Assembly (NCBI RefSeq): GCF_003086795.1
Contig: NZ_CP026003.1
Location: forward strand, 3,212,579 to 3,276,578
Length of the DNA stretch: 64,000 bases
Reading direction: 5' to 3'
DNA from: Stenotrophomonas sp. SAU14A_NAIMI4_5
GTDB taxonomy: Bacteria; Pseudomonadota; Gammaproteobacteria; Xanthomonadales; Xanthomonadaceae
Part shown: in pieces, positions 8,468 through 17,948 of the stretch
Position numbering within the stretch: position 1 is the first letter of the stretch
How the letters are laid out: the number at the start of each line of letters is the position of its first letter
Position numbers and translations under genes: made by a program
The notes under the pieces: model-generated
Database searches by the model: none
Told to the model about the DNA's origin: nothing
The model's input: only the letters and a program-made list of their open reading frames with translations

Positions 8468-8953
8468 TCACCACTGTGAATACGGGTGGCTGGCCAGGGC
8501 GACGTTGTAGTAACGGGTGTCGTCGGTCACTTCGGCACCGGCCCAGTCCGGCAGGTCGATGGCCTGGTCGGCGCTGTCCAGTTCGACTTCGGCCACCACC
8601 AGCCCGGCGTTGTCGCCGAGGAACTCGTCCACTTCCCAGGTAAGGCCGGCGTGCTCGACCAGGTGCCGGCGCTTGTCGATCAGCCCGCCGACGCAGAGGG
8701 CGAGCAGTTCGCGCGCGTCTTCCACCGGAATCGGGTAATCGAACTCCTGGCGGGTGTGGCCGATGGTGCGCGATTTCAGGTTGAGTGCGGCGTGGTCGCC
8801 TTCGATGCGCACCCGCACCGAGGCATTCTGGGTGCCGCGATCAAGCGAGCCCATATCGTTGATGTAGCCCTGCGCCATCGGGATCACCCGGTGCGCGGCG
8901 GCACGCCAGCCGTCGTGGGTGACGAGGAATTTGCGTTCGATTTCAATGCCCAT
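8468..8953 (-). CDS. CYTH domain protein (triphosphate tunnel metalloenzyme)
   Basis: A 161-residue CYTH domain beginning MGIEIERKFLV, which contains the diagnostic ExExK motif. It is followed by alternating charged beta strands (SVRVRIEGD, LNLKS, EFDYPIP, VVAEVEL) that build the eight-stranded tunnel. Family members hydrolyse inorganic triphosphate or nucleoside triphosphates using divalent metal; some are class IV adenylate cyclases. Single-domain versions like this are most often triphosphatases, but the substrate is not determined. The start at 8953 places ExExK at the very N-terminus, as is usual. Confidence 0.85.
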   Translation of the reverse strand: MGIEIERKFLVTHDGWRAAAHRVIPMAQGYINDMGSLDRGTQNASVRVRIEGDHAALNLKSRTIGHTRQEFDYPIPVEDARELLALCVGGLIDKRRHLVEHAGLTWEVDEFLGDNAGLVVAEVELDSADQAIDLPDWAGAEVTDDTRYYNVALASHPYSQW

Positions 8954-9046
8954 GCGGCCATTATGCGGGATCGCTGTGACCATGCCGGTACCGCAGGCGA
9001 TGCGGCAAACCTACAATGACGCCCCCTCCTGCATGGATGCCGGTCG

Positions 9047-9640
9047 ATGCGTCGTCTGCTGTTCCTGTTCTGCTGCTGTACGCCTGCGCTCGCCCCGGCA
9101 GCGTCTGTCCCCGACCTGCAACAGGTACAGGCGGCATTGGCCTCGGAAATCGAGTCCGGCCTGCAGGGCAGAAGCATGGGCAGCCAGGTCGCCGCCGCAA
9201 TGTTCGCGCCTCGCTTGAATTCCCTGCCCTGGTGCGTGCCGGCCGACGATGGCGCGGTCGACTGCAGCGTCGGCTACGAGCGTGGCATCAAGCAGGGCCA
9301 TCGGATGATGCGGTTGGCGCCGCAGGGCAATGGCTGGCGCCTGCAGTCGACGCGGCTGCAGGCACCGCAGCCGCCGCTGGCGGAACTCGTTCCGCAGCTG
9401 CAGGCCCGCATCGAGGAGCTCATCGCCGAAGGCAGCGACGCTTCCGAACGTGCAGCCATGCGTGCGGACTTCGATGGCATGCGCCTGACCGGCCTGGACG
9501 GCTGCGAGCTGGACCAGGCCAACGGACAACTACGGTGCGCCCTGCTGCTGGCCTTCGACAGCGGCCACGACGGCCAGCTGACCGTCGGCCTGCAGCGGGT
9601 CGGCGACCAGTGGCGCCTGGACCCGCTGCCGGTGAACTGA
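9047..9640 (+). CDS. Secreted hypothetical protein
   Basis: 197 residues. The N-terminus (MRRLLFLFCCCTPALAPAAS) is a Sec signal peptide with probable cleavage after ALAPAA. The mature part has four Cys at conserved-looking spacing (PWCVP, VDCSV, DGCEL, LRCAL) that could form two periplasmic disulfides. A helical middle region carries Leu/Glu repeats, and the C-terminus (FDSGHDGQLTVGLQRVGDQWRLD) resembles small beta-sheet periplasmic proteins. No family recognised. It is divergent from the CYTH gene and convergent with rlmD. Confidence 0.75.
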   Translation: MRRLLFLFCCCTPALAPAASVPDLQQVQAALASEIESGLQGRSMGSQVAAAMFAPRLNSLPWCVPADDGAVDCSVGYERGIKQGHRMMRLAPQGNGWRLQSTRLQAPQPPLAELVPQLQARIEELIAEGSDASERAAMRADFDGMRLTGLDGCELDQANGQLRCALLLAFDSGHDGQLTVGLQRVGDQWRLDPLPVN

Positions 9641-9641
9641 T

Positions 9642-10976
9642 TCAGCGCTTCTCGAACACCGCGATGCTTTCCACGTGCGCGGTGTGCGGGAACATGTCCA
9701 TGGCACCGGCGCTGACCAGGGTGAAGCCCTGCTCGTTGACCAGGTAGCCTGCATCGCGGGCCAGCGAGCCCGGGTGGCAGCTGACATAGACGATGCGCTT
9801 GAACTGCTTCAGCGGCAGCTGCTGCAGCACTTCGATGGCGCCCGAACGCGGCGGGTCCAGCAGCAGCTTGTCGAAGCCCTGGCGCATCCACGGGGTGCTG
9901 CGCTGGTCCTGGGTCAGGTCGGCACTGAAGAACTGCGCATTGGCCAGGCCGTTGCGCTCGGCGTTCTCGCGGGCACGCGTGACCAGGCCGGCATCGCCTT
10001 CCACGCCGACCACTTCGCGCACGCGACGGGCCAGCGGCAGGGTGAAGTTGCCCAGGCCGCAGAACAGGTCGAGCACGCGCTCGTCCTCACCCGGTTCCAG
10101 CAGGTCCAGGGCGTGGGCGATCATCTTCTCGTTGAGCTTGGCGTTGACCTGGATGAAATCCAGCGGACGGAACGCCAGCTCGACATCCCACGGCTCCAGC
10201 CGGAACGACAGCGGCACGCCCTGCCCGTCCAGCGGCTGCACGGTGTCCACGCCGCCGGACTGCAGGTAGATCACGAACTCATGCTGCTGGCCGAACGCGG
10301 CCCAGGCGGCACGATCGGCATCGCTGAGCGGCTGCATGTGGCGCACGGTCAAGACCACCGCCTGGTCGCCGGCGATGAATTCGATCTGCGGGATGTCGCG
10401 TTTGCCATCGAGCGATTCGATGAAGGTCGACAGCGCTTCGACCTTGGTGCCGATTTCCGGGATCACGGTCAGGCACTGGCTCAGGTCGGCCACGAATCGC
10501 GGATCCTGCTCGCGGAAGCCGACCAGGGTCTTGTCCTTCTTCTCGACGCGGCGCACCGAGAAGCGGCCCTTGCGGCGGTAGCCCCAGCTCTCGCCGACCA
10601 GCGGCGGCAGCACGGCACCCGGCTTCACGTGGCCGATGCGCTCCAGGTTGTCCATCAGCACGCGCTGCTTGGCGACGATCTGCTGGCCTTCGTCCAGGTG
10701 CTGCAGCACGCAGCCGGCGCAGGTACCGAAGTGCGGGCACTTCGGCGTCACCCGCTGCGGCGAGGGCTGCAGCACTTCAACGGTGCGGGCCTCGTCGAAA
10801 TGACGGTTGCGGGCGGTCGGTTCGGCCATCACCACTTCGCCCGGCAGGGCGCCACTGACGAAGGTGACCTTGCCGCCCTCGCCTTCACGGCGGGCGACGC
10901 CACGACCATCATGGCTGAGGTCGAGGATCTCGGTCTGGAACGGAGTACGGTCGATGCGGGAGCGGGATCGGGCCAC
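9642..10976 (-). CDS. rlmD: 23S rRNA (uracil-1939-C5)-methyltransferase RlmD
   Basis: A 444-residue RNA m5U methyltransferase. It has an N-terminal TRAM domain (to about residue 65), the iron-sulfur cluster region CPHFGTCAGCVLQHL, the SAM-binding motif LDLFCGLGNFTLPLA, the nucleophile/general-base region LLDPPRSGA and the catalytic Cys in YVSCHPGSLARD. It methylates U1939 of 23S rRNA with SAM. The GTG at 10976 is chosen because it begins VARSRSRIDRTPFQTEI at the expected distance from TRAM; the frame extends back to a TTG at 10997 without support. The gene ends 1 bp from the stop of the convergent secreted-protein gene. Confidence 0.93.
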   Translation of the reverse strand: MARSRSRIDRTPFQTEILDLSHDGRGVARREGEGGKVTFVSGALPGEVVMAEPTARNRHFDEARTVEVLQPSPQRVTPKCPHFGTCAGCVLQHLDEGQQIVAKQRVLMDNLERIGHVKPGAVLPPLVGESWGYRRKGRFSVRRVEKKDKTLVGFREQDPRFVADLSQCLTVIPEIGTKVEALSTFIESLDGKRDIPQIEFIAGDQAVVLTVRHMQPLSDADRAAWAAFGQQHEFVIYLQSGGVDTVQPLDGQGVPLSFRLEPWDVELAFRPLDFIQVNAKLNEKMIAHALDLLEPGEDERVLDLFCGLGNFTLPLARRVREVVGVEGDAGLVTRARENAERNGLANAQFFSADLTQDQRSTPWMRQGFDKLLLDPPRSGAIEVLQQLPLKQFKRIVYVSCHPGSLARDAGYLVNEQGFTLVSAGAMDMFPHTAHVESIAVFEKR

Positions 10977-11104
10977 GTGGCAACAGGCTGCGGGCAAAAA
11001 TGGGTGCGTATTGTCGCAGATCCGGGCCGAGGGGGCCCGATGGCCGCTTGCGCCCGCCGCCCGCGTGCTTGATGATGGACACAGCTGACATGGAGGCAGC
11101 CCTG

Positions 11105-11827
11105 ATGCAGATGAACCCGCGGACCAGCCGGCCCCGCTTCCTGCTTGTCGAGGACGACATCATCAGCCGCGGTTTTTTCAAGGCGGCGTTGGAAACGTTA
11201 CCAGCGGATGTGGACACCGCTGACTCACTTGCAAGTGCATTGGCCCGCGCCGAGCCGGGCGCCCATGATCTGTGGCTGATCGACGTCAACCTGCCCGATG
11301 GCAATGGCGCGCAGCTGCTGCATGAACTGCGCCGCTCGCATCCGGATACGCCTGCCTTGGCCCACACCGCCGATGGCGACGTGAGCATCCATGAGCGCCT
11401 GCGCGAAGCGGGCTTCAGCGACACCCTGGTCAAGCCACTGGGCCGCGACCAGCTGCTGAAGGCGGTACGCCGCGCCCTGGTCAACACTCCCGCTGGAGCG
11501 ACCCCGCCGCCGGCGGCGATCGAGCTGGTGGTGGAGGACTGGGACGAGACGGCAGCCCTGGCGGCCCTGAACGGCCAGCGCAACCACCTGATCGCCCTGC
11601 GCGAGCTGTTCCTGGCCGAGCTGCCGGGGGTACGCGACGCAGTGGAACAGGCGGTGGACCAGCACGACGCGTCGAGCCTGCGCAACCAGCTGCATCGGCT
11701 GCAGGCCAGTTGCGGGTTCGTGGGGGCGGCGCGGTTGGCGCGTGCGGTGCGGCAGCTGCATCACGCGCCGGAGTCGGTGCCGGCCCAGGCTGGGTTCCGG
11801 GCGGCGGTGGCAGCGCTCCTGCACTGA
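11105..11827 (+). CDS. Receiver-Hpt protein (stand-alone phosphorelay component)
   Basis: 240 residues with no DNA-binding or kinase domain. The receiver domain (about 10-130) has the acidic pair LLVEDD, the phospho-Asp in LWLIDVNLPDG and the conserved Lys in TLVKPLG. The Hpt domain (about 150-235) has the phospho-His in LHRLQASCGFVGA. It therefore can both receive and pass phosphate, like phosphorelay shuttles that serve hybrid kinases. The ATG at 11105 is selected because GGAGG lies 8 nt upstream; earlier in-frame ATGs (11072-11090) lack it. No kinase is nearby, so the partner is unknown. Confidence 0.82.
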   Translation: MQMNPRTSRPRFLLVEDDIISRGFFKAALETLPADVDTADSLASALARAEPGAHDLWLIDVNLPDGNGAQLLHELRRSHPDTPALAHTADGDVSIHERLREAGFSDTLVKPLGRDQLLKAVRRALVNTPAGATPPPAAIELVVEDWDETAALAALNGQRNHLIALRELFLAELPGVRDAVEQAVDQHDASSLRNQLHRLQASCGFVGAARLARAVRQLHHAPESVPAQAGFRAAVAALLH

Positions 11828-11910
11828 GGGGTGGTTCGGCAGGGCTTGCAGCCCTGCACCTGCTTCAAGCCAGAGCAACGGCCAAAGCCGAAGCGGCATT
11901 CCGTGGGATG

Positions 11911-12010
11911 GCGGGGCACTGTGGGTTTGCGGGGACGCCGTTAACCCATCCATGGGGGCTTGGTCGCCGCATCCATGCGGCTCACACCCCGCAAACCCAC
12001 AGTGCCCCGC
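11911..12010 (+). repeat. Nested palindrome, type A arms
   Basis: Perfectly complementary 24-bp outer arms (11911-11934, containing GGCACTGTGGGTTTGC, and 11987-12010) enclose a 52-bp core. The core starts ACGCCGTTAACCC and continues ATCCATGGGGGCTTGG, then has a small inner hairpin GCCGCA/TGCGGC (11966-11981). Flanks are CCGTGGGATG on the left and CTTCGACAG on the right. Confidence 0.9.
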
Positions 12011-12206
12011 CTTCGACAGTTGGCCGGCGGCTGTTGGAATCTGCTCTTGGTGGGTGCCGACCGTTGGTCGGCACATCTGTCAGATATCGAATTTCTTCTG
12101 GGGTCAGAGCCCGTTGCTTCGCAACAGGATCCGACCCCGTGTCGACCAACGGTCGACACCCACCAGAGCGGAACGCCGTTCCGGCAGATCGCGGAGGTCT
12201 GTCGAA

Positions 12207-12388
12207 GGCGGGGTGGGTCCGGTTGAGGGGGTGTGAGCGGCATGGATGCCGCGACCAAGCCCCCATGGGTGAGGGCGCTTTGCTTGCGAAGCACTGCTTC
12301 GCGAGCGCCCGAACGCACAGCCGCCAGCGGCTGGGCCGGACCCCGGAGGGGGGTTTACGGCGTCCCCCTCAACCGGACCCACCCCGCC
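12207..12388 (-). repeat. Nested palindrome, type C arms (reverse orientation)
   Basis: Perfect 25-bp outer arms (12207-12231, containing GGGTGGGTCCGGTTGAGG, and 12364-12388) enclose a 132-bp core. The core carries further hairpins, including one around GGGCGCTTTGC/GCGAGCGCCC, and the shared core sequence in reverse orientation. A second copy in the other orientation is at 40103-40283. The flank words CTTCGACAG/CGTGGGA are shared with type A (here as reverse complements with a small change). Confidence 0.9.
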
Positions 12389-12472
12389 ATTCCACGGATA
12401 GCCAGCTTCTGCCGTTGACGTTGCTCTGGCTTGAGGCAGGTGCAGGGCTGCAAGCCCTGCCGAACACCCCCC

Positions 12473-13192
12473 TTACCTCCGGGGAGTGAGCTGCTCGAGG
12501 AGTTCCCAGGATTTGAGGCCCTTGGCCCCCAGGTGATGGGACAGCACCCGCCGCATCGGCAGGCGCAGGCTGGCCAGGTCTGTCGCATCTGGCTCGTCGT
12601 CCGCCGCCAGTGCCAGCAGCGCCGAGCCCGTTGCCGCCGCCCGGCGTTCGCCACCGCGCTCGCTCAGCAGGCGCTGCGGGCCTTCCTGCGGGTCCAGTTC
12701 GTAGCGTGCCGCCGGGTCCACCGGCTGGCCGTCGCTGGCCGTGTCCAGCTCGAAGCCCAGCCCCAGCGCCGCCAGCAGCTCACGCTCGAAACGGCGCAGC
12801 GTCCATGCCAGGCCCGCGCCCACCGCCAGCCGCGCGCGCGCCTCGCCGTAGGCCAGGTACAGCTCCGGCAGCGGGTCCTGGCGCGGGGCCAGGCGCAGGG
12901 TCAGTTCACTCAGGTAGAAACCGGCCAGCATCGCCTGGCCGACCAGGCGCGGGGCCGCGTCCAGCGCCTCGGCGCCGCGCAGCTGGGCCAGTTCACCGCG
13001 CTGCAGGGCACTGAAGCGTATCCACTGCAGCGGCTGCAGGGCCGCGCGCAGCACCTGGCCCTTGGCGGTGGACACACCACGCGCCAGCAGGCCGATGCGG
13101 CCGTGCTGCGCACTCAGTACCTCGACCAGCAGGCTGGTCTCGCGGTAGGCCCGTGCATGCAGCACGAACCCGGTGTCGTCCTCGATCAGCAT
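12473..13192 (-). CDS. recO: DNA repair protein RecO
   Basis: A 239-residue recombination mediator. The N-terminal OB fold ([21 protein letters not shown]...[10 protein letters not shown]) is followed by the helical C-terminal domain. The zinc-binding Cys cluster seen in some RecO proteins is absent, as is common in this lineage. It helps load RecA on SSB-coated DNA in the RecFOR pathway. Last gene of the lepA-lepB-DUF4845-rnc-era-recO unit, 18 bp after era; transcription runs into the composite repeat region. Confidence 0.93.
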   Translation of the reverse strand: MLIEDDTGFVLHARAYRETSLLVEVLSAQHGRIGLLARGVSTAKGQVLRAALQPLQWIRFSALQRGELAQLRGAEALDAAPRLVGQAMLAGFYLSELTLRLAPRQDPLPELYLAYGEARARLAVGAGLAWTLRRFERELLAALGLGFELDTASDGQPVDPAARYELDPQEGPQRLLSERGGERRAAATGSALLALAADDEPDATDLASLRLPMRRVLSHHLGAKGLKSWELLEQLTPRR

Positions 13193-13210
13193 CGAAGCGA
13201 CCGTCGCGGC

Positions 13211-14107
13211 TTATTCGTAGCCGAAGGCCTTCAGTGCGGCCTCGTCATCGGACCAGCCTTCACGCACGCGCACCCAGGTTTCCAGGAACACCTTGGCCCC
13301 GAACAGACGTTCCATCTGCATGCGGGACTTGGCACCGATGTCCTTCAGGCGGGCGCCGCCCTTGCCGATCACGATGGCCTTCTGGCCTTCGCGCTCGACC
13401 CAGATGACCGCACCGATGCGCAGCAGGTTGCCGTCTTCGGTGAAGCGCTCGATCTCCACGGTGGTGGCGTACGGCAGCTCTTCGCCGAGCTGGCGCATCA
13501 GCTGTTCACGCACCAGCTCGCCGGCCAGGAAGCGCTGGCTGCGGTCGGTGATCTCGTCCTCGCCGAACATCGGCGGGGCTTCCGGCAGCAGGGCCAGCAC
13601 GTCGCGGACCAGGGCTTCCAGGCCGTTGCGCTTCTGCGCGGAGATCGGGTGCACGGACGCGAAATCGCGGCCTTCGGTCACCTGCTGCAGGAACGGCAGC
13701 AGCGCGCCCTTGTCCTTCATGCGGTCGATCTTGTTGACCACCAGCACCACCGGGATGCCGGCATCGCGCAGCACGTTGAAGGCCAGGCTGTCTTCTTCGT
13801 CCCAGCGGCCGGCTTCGATCACCAGCAGGCCGGCGTCGACGCCTTCCAGCGAGCCGCGCGCGGCGCGGTTCATCACCCGGTTCATCGCCCGCTTCTGCAC
13901 CTTGTGCAGGCCGGGGGTGTCGACCAGCACCAGCTGGCCTTCCGGGTAGGTGGCGATGCCCAGCAGGCGATGGCGCGTGGTCTGCGGGCGGTTGGAGACG
14001 ATGCTGACCTTGGCGCCGACGAGGGCGTTGGTCAGGGTCGACTTGCCCACGTTCGGGCGGCCGATGACGGCCACGCTGCCGCAATGATGGGGAGTTTGTT
14101 CGCTCAC
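13211..14107 (-). CDS. era: GTPase Era
   Basis: 298 residues. GTPase motifs are GRPNVGKST (G1), DTPGLH (G3) and NKID (G4); the C-terminal KH domain contains [11 protein letters not shown]. It binds the 3' end of 16S rRNA and couples 30S maturation to growth. The start overlaps the rnc stop by 4 bp (ATGA), so the two are coupled, as in most gammaproteobacteria. Confidence 0.97.
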   Translation of the reverse strand: MSEQTPHHCGSVAVIGRPNVGKSTLTNALVGAKVSIVSNRPQTTRHRLLGIATYPEGQLVLVDTPGLHKVQKRAMNRVMNRAARGSLEGVDAGLLVIEAGRWDEEDSLAFNVLRDAGIPVVLVVNKIDRMKDKGALLPFLQQVTEGRDFASVHPISAQKRNGLEALVRDVLALLPEAPPMFGEDEITDRSQRFLAGELVREQLMRQLGEELPYATTVEIERFTEDGNLLRIGAVIWVEREGQKAIVIGKGGARLKDIGAKSRMQMERLFGAKVFLETWVRVREGWSDDEAALKAFGYE

Positions 14108-14784
14108 TTGGAATCCAGTTGTTCTAGGACGGCCGCAGCCGCTTGTTGTTCGGCAAGCCGGCGCGAAGGGCCTTCACCCTCGGTGCTGGCGGCAGGGTCC
14201 GCGACGTTGCAGCGTACCCGGAAGTGCTTGGCGTGGTCGTCACCGGATTCTGACACCAGTTCGTACTGCGGCAACGCCTTCTGTCGGGCCTGCAGCCATT
14301 CCTGCAGGCGGGTCTTGGGGTCCTTCTCCGGCCGGCCGGTGGCCGGCAGGGCCTCCATCGAGGCGGCGAACCAGGGCAGCACGACCGCCCGGCAGGCCTC
14401 GAAGCCCACATCCAGGTAGATCGCGGCCACCACGGCCTCGAGGGCGTCGGCCAGGATCGAGTCGCGGCGGTGGCCACCGGACTTCAGTTCGCCCGGGCCC
14501 AGGGTCAGCCGCTCACCCAGTTCCAGGGTGCGGGCGATCACCGCCAGCGCGCCTTCACGCACCAGCTCGGCGCGGGCGCGGGTCATCGCGCCCTCGTCGG
14601 CCTTGGGCCAGCGCTGGTACAGCGCCTCGGCGACCATCATGTTGACGATGCTGTCGCCGAGGAATTCCAGGCGCTCGTTATGCGGCGCACCGGCACTGCG
14701 ATGGGTCAGCGCCTGCTTGAGCAGGGCTGGATCGCTGAAAACGTGACCGATCAGGTCACCACGTTGGATGAATTTACTGGGCAC
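14104..14784 (-). CDS. rnc: Ribonuclease III
   Basis: 226 residues. The RNase III signature [11 protein letters not shown] with its catalytic Glu/Asp is near the N-terminus, and a double-stranded RNA binding domain occupies the C-terminal third. It cleaves double-stranded RNA, including rRNA precursors. The GTG at 14784 ([14 protein letters not shown]) gives the length typical of Xanthomonadaceae and overlaps the upstream DUF4845 stop by 11 bp; the frame is open further upstream but there it reads the other gene out of frame. Confidence 0.93.
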   Translation of the reverse strand: MPSKFIQRGDLIGHVFSDPALLKQALTHRSAGAPHNERLEFLGDSIVNMMVAEALYQRWPKADEGAMTRARAELVREGALAVIARTLELGERLTLGPGELKSGGHRRDSILADALEAVVAAIYLDVGFEACRAVVLPWFAASMEALPATGRPEKDPKTRLQEWLQARQKALPQYELVSESGDDHAKHFRVRCNVADPAASTEGEGPSRRLAEQQAAAAVLEQLDSK

Positions 14785-15157
14785 CGCTACGAACGAGGTC
14801 CTGGGATGATTCGAACTTGCCAACCACGTCGAGGTTGCCCACCAGCGGGCGACGCACTTCGTAATTGACGTTGAGGGTCCAGCCGTTGTCACGACGGTTG
14901 AACTTGACGTTGGCCGGCTTCACGTTGTCCGAGTAGTTGATGTACAGGCGCTTGAAGAACAGTTCCTGGATCTGCGCCGGCGCCATGGTGCCGACGCTGG
15001 GCTCCTTGGCCAGGCTCTTCATCGCCGAGCGCACGGCGTAGTACTCCTGGTACATCGGGAACAGCTTCATGCCGATGTACAGGAAGAAACCAACCACGAT
15101 CAGGACCACCAGGAAGGAGGTCAGGGTCATGCCGCGCTGCGTGTTCATCTTCTTCAT
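14774..15157 (-). CDS. DUF4845 membrane-anchored protein
   Basis: 127 residues. One N-terminal membrane helix ([20 protein letters not shown]) preceded by basic residues gives N-in topology, with a roughly 90-residue periplasmic domain ending [16 protein letters not shown]4845 proteins lie between lepB and rnc in many beta- and gammaproteobacteria. Their role is unknown; position suggests a link to signal peptidase or envelope quality control. The N-terminus ([15 protein letters not shown]) also resembles a type IV pilin-like leader, but the cleavage Gly-Met-Thr pattern lacks the usual Glu at +5. Start at MKKMNTQRG by length. Confidence 0.82.
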   Translation of the reverse strand: MKKMNTQRGMTLTSFLVVLIVVGFFLYIGMKLFPMYQEYYAVRSAMKSLAKEPSVGTMAPAQIQELFFKRLYINYSDNVKPANVKFNRRDNGWTLNVNYEVRRPLVGNLDVVGKFESSQDLVRSGAQ

Positions 15158-15189
15158 TGCGTTCTCCCCAGATACGCGTGGATGTGAAG

Positions 15190-15984
15190 TCAGTTGATGC
15201 CCGAGCCGATCCGCGACGGCTGGAAGCCATCCTTGCAAAACCAGCCCTGGCAGTTCAGCCAGATCAGGAACGCACGACCGCGCAGGTTTTCTTCCGGCAG
15301 CAGGCCCCAGAAACGGCCGTCATCGCTGTTGTCGCGATTGTCGCCCATCACCAGGTATTTGCCAGCCGGCACGGTCCACTGGCCCTGGCCGCGAGGATAG
15401 TCGGTCTCCAGCACGGTGTGGGTGCGGCCCGGCAGGTGCTCGACCAGCAGGTTGGCGCCCTCGCCCTGGCCCTTGTCGCCGGCGTAGATGCCCTTGTTGT
15501 CGTACTTCAGCGGCTCGCCATTGAGGATGACGCCGTCGCCTTCGAAGACCACGGTGTCGCCCGGCACGCCGATGACGCGCTTGATGAAGTTCTCGCCCTT
15601 GGCCGGATCGTTGTCGCTGTGGCCCGGGAAGTGGAACACCACCACGTCGCCGCGCGACGGTTCGCCGAACGGCACGAACTTGGTGTTGGTGATCGGCAGG
15701 CGCAGGCCGTAGGAGAACTTGTTGACCAGGATGAAATCGCCGATCAGCAGGTTCGGCATCATCGAGCTGGACGGGATCTTGTACGGCTCGGCAATGAAGC
15801 TGCGCACGATCAGCACCACCACCAGCACCGGGAAGAAGGCGCGTGAGTAGTCCACCAGCACCGGCTCGGTATCCAGCAGGCCGGCGCGCTGGGCGCGGCG
15901 CTTGGCCAGGTAAAGCTTGTCGGCCAGCAGGATCAGGCCCGAGGCCAGGGTCAGTACGACCAGGAGGATCTCAAACAATTTCAT
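15190..15984 (-). CDS. lepB: Signal peptidase I
   Basis: 264 residues with two N-terminal membrane helices (about 3-22 and 50-65) and a periplasmic catalytic domain. The nucleophile Ser is in PSSSMMPNLLIGD and the general-base Lys in GENFIKRVIGVPGD; the C-terminal box GDNRDNSDDGRFWG is intact. It cleaves signal peptides of Sec and Tat substrates at the inner membrane. It lies 54 bp downstream of lepA in the usual order. Confidence 0.96.
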   Translation of the reverse strand: MKLFEILLVVLTLASGLILLADKLYLAKRRAQRAGLLDTEPVLVDYSRAFFPVLVVVLIVRSFIAEPYKIPSSSMMPNLLIGDFILVNKFSYGLRLPITNTKFVPFGEPSRGDVVVFHFPGHSDNDPAKGENFIKRVIGVPGDTVVFEGDGVILNGEPLKYDNKGIYAGDKGQGEGANLLVEHLPGRTHTVLETDYPRGQGQWTVPAGKYLVMGDNRDNSDDGRFWGLLPEENLRGRAFLIWLNCQGWFCKDGFQPSRIGSGIN

Positions 15985-16038
15985 TCAGGGTCCTTTGCAA
16001 CGTCACCGGACGAACGGCCCCGAAGGGCCGCTGCGGGT

Positions 16039-17847
16039 TTACTTGTTGTCCATCTGCAGCACGGCCAGGAAGGCTTCCTGCGGGATTTCCACGCGGCCGA
16101 CCTGCTTCATGCGCTTCTTGCCTTCCTTCTGCTTTTCCAGAAGCTTCTTCTTGCGCGAGACGTCGCCACCATAGCACTTGGCCAGCACGTTCTTGCGCAT
16201 GGCCTTGACCGTGGTGCGGGCGATGATCTGCGAGCCGACGGCGGCCTGGATGGCCACGTCGAACTGCTGGCGCGGGATCAGGTCCTTCATCTTCTCGCAC
16301 AGCTCGCGGCCGCGGCGGTCGGCATGGCTGCGGTGCACGATCAGCGACAGGGCGTCGACCTTGTCACCGTTGATCAGCACGTCCACGCGCACGAACGGGC
16401 CGGCGTCGAAGCGCACGAAGTGGTAATCCAGCGAGGCATAGCCACGGCTGACCGACTTCAGCTTGTCGAAGAAGTCCAGCACCACTTCGGCCATCGGCAG
16501 CTCGTAGCTGATCTGCACCTGGCTGCCCAGGTAGTTGATGCCGAGCTGGCTGCCGCGCTTCTCTTCGCACAGCTTGATGATGTTGCCGATGTACTCCTCG
16601 GGGGTGAGCACGTTGGCGCGGATGATCGGCTCGCGGATCTCCTCGACATGGTTGACCGGCGGCAGCTTGGCCGGGTTGTCCATGTTGACGATGGTGCCGT
16701 CGGTCTTCAGGACTTCATAGATCACCGTCGGCGCGGTGCTGATCAGATCCAGGTTGTATTCGCGTTCCAGGCGCTCCTGCACGATTTCCATGTGCAGCAT
16801 GCCGAGGAAGCCGCAGCGGAAGCCGAAGCCCATCGCCTCGGAGCTTTCCGGCTCGAAGCGCAGGGCCGCGTCGTTCAGGCGCAGCTTGTCCAGCGCTTCG
16901 CGCAGGTCCGGGTAGTCCTCGGCGTCGACCGGGAACAGGCCGGCGAACACGCGCGGCTGCATTTCCTGGAAGCCCGGCAGCGGCTTCGGCGCCGGATCGG
17001 CGGCCAGGGTCAGCGTATCGCCGACCGGCGCACCGTGGACGTCCTTGATGCTGGCGGTGACCCAGCCCACTTCACCGGCACGCAGCGCCGGCAGCACCTT
17101 GCGCTTGGGCGTGAACACGCCGACGTTGTCGACCTGGTGGGTACGGCCGGTGGACATGACCTGCAGCTTGTCGCCGGCCTTGATCTGGCCCTGCATGACG
17201 CGCACCAGCGAGACCACGCCCAGGTAGTTGTCGAACCAGGAGTCGATGATCAGCGCCTGCAGCTTGTCGGTATCGCGCGGCACCGGGGCCGGAATGCGAT
17301 GCACGATGGCTTCCAGCACGTCCTGCACGTTCAGGCCGGTCTTGGCGCTGACCGGCACGGCGTCGGCGGCATCGATGCCGATGACGGCCTCGATCTCGGC
17401 CTTGGCGCGGTCGATGTCGGCGGTGGGCAGGTCGATCTTGTTGATCACCGGCACCACTTCCAGGCCCTGCTCGACGGCGGTGTAGCAGTTGGCCACCGAC
17501 TGCGCTTCCACGCCCTGGGCGGCATCGACCACCAGCAGCGCGCCTTCGCAGGCGGCCAGCGAACGGCTGACTTCATAGGAGAAGTCGACGTGGCCGGGGG
17601 TGTCGATGAAGTTCAGGTGGTAGGTCTGGCCGTCCTTCGCTACGTACGGCAGCGAGACCGACTGGGCCTTGATGGTGATGCCACGCTCGCGCTCGATCGG
17701 GTTCGAATCGAGCACCTGCGCTTCCATCTCGCGGGCCTGCAGGCCGCCGCAAAGCTGGATGATGCGGTCGGCCAGCGTGGACTTGCCGTGGTCGACGTGG
17801 GCAATGATGGAGAAGTTGCGGATGTTCCGCATCGAATCAGAAGACAT
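16039..17847 (-). CDS. lepA: Elongation factor 4 (LepA)
   Basis: 602 residues. Translation GTPase motifs are [10 protein letters not shown] (G1), RGITIK (switch I), DTPGHVDF (G3) and NKIDLP (G4). Domains II, III and V follow, and the LepA-specific C-terminal domain is basic ([21 protein letters not shown]). It acts on the ribosome in translation initiation, biogenesis or back-translocation. First gene of the unit that runs to recO. Confidence 0.97.
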   Translation of the reverse strand: MSSDSMRNIRNFSIIAHVDHGKSTLADRIIQLCGGLQAREMEAQVLDSNPIERERGITIKAQSVSLPYVAKDGQTYHLNFIDTPGHVDFSYEVSRSLAACEGALLVVDAAQGVEAQSVANCYTAVEQGLEVVPVINKIDLPTADIDRAKAEIEAVIGIDAADAVPVSAKTGLNVQDVLEAIVHRIPAPVPRDTDKLQALIIDSWFDNYLGVVSLVRVMQGQIKAGDKLQVMSTGRTHQVDNVGVFTPKRKVLPALRAGEVGWVTASIKDVHGAPVGDTLTLAADPAPKPLPGFQEMQPRVFAGLFPVDAEDYPDLREALDKLRLNDAALRFEPESSEAMGFGFRCGFLGMLHMEIVQERLEREYNLDLISTAPTVIYEVLKTDGTIVNMDNPAKLPPVNHVEEIREPIIRANVLTPEEYIGNIIKLCEEKRGSQLGINYLGSQVQISYELPMAEVVLDFFDKLKSVSRGYASLDYHFVRFDAGPFVRVDVLINGDKVDALSLIVHRSHADRRGRELCEKMKDLIPRQQFDVAIQAAVGSQIIARTTVKAMRKNVLAKCYGGDVSRKKKLLEKQKEGKKRMKQVGRVEIPQEAFLAVLQMDNK

Positions 17848-17948
17848 AGGTGGCGGCGGCGCGCGGCGTCGTCAGGGTAACGGTCGATTATCGCATGCCC
17901 GGGGCCCTGCCGCGAAAGCGGCCTGATCGGGCCGGGCCCGGAATGGCC

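Larger units (their letters stand above)
11840..12459. repeat. Composite repeat region bounded by inverted hairpins
   Basis: Non-coding gap between convergent genes. An outer inverted pair of the hairpin CAGGGCTTGCAGCCCTG...CCTG lies at 11840-11862 (plus) and 12437-12459 (minus). Inside are a type A nested palindrome (11911-12010), GTAG hairpins at 12051-12074 and 12139-12162 facing each other, a GGGGTC...GACCCC hairpin (12100-12138), the motif ATCTGTCAGATATCGA (12075-12090) and a type C nested palindrome (12207-12388). No ORF with coding character is present. Confidence 0.85.

Noticed and set aside
12431..14419. 662-aa plus-strand ORF over recO, era and rnc
   Set aside because: Shadow of three conserved genes on the other strand.
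14774..15157. DUF4845 protein as a type IV pilin
   Set aside because: The leader looks similar but lacks the Glu at position 5 of the mature pilin, and its place between lepB and rnc fits DUF4845.
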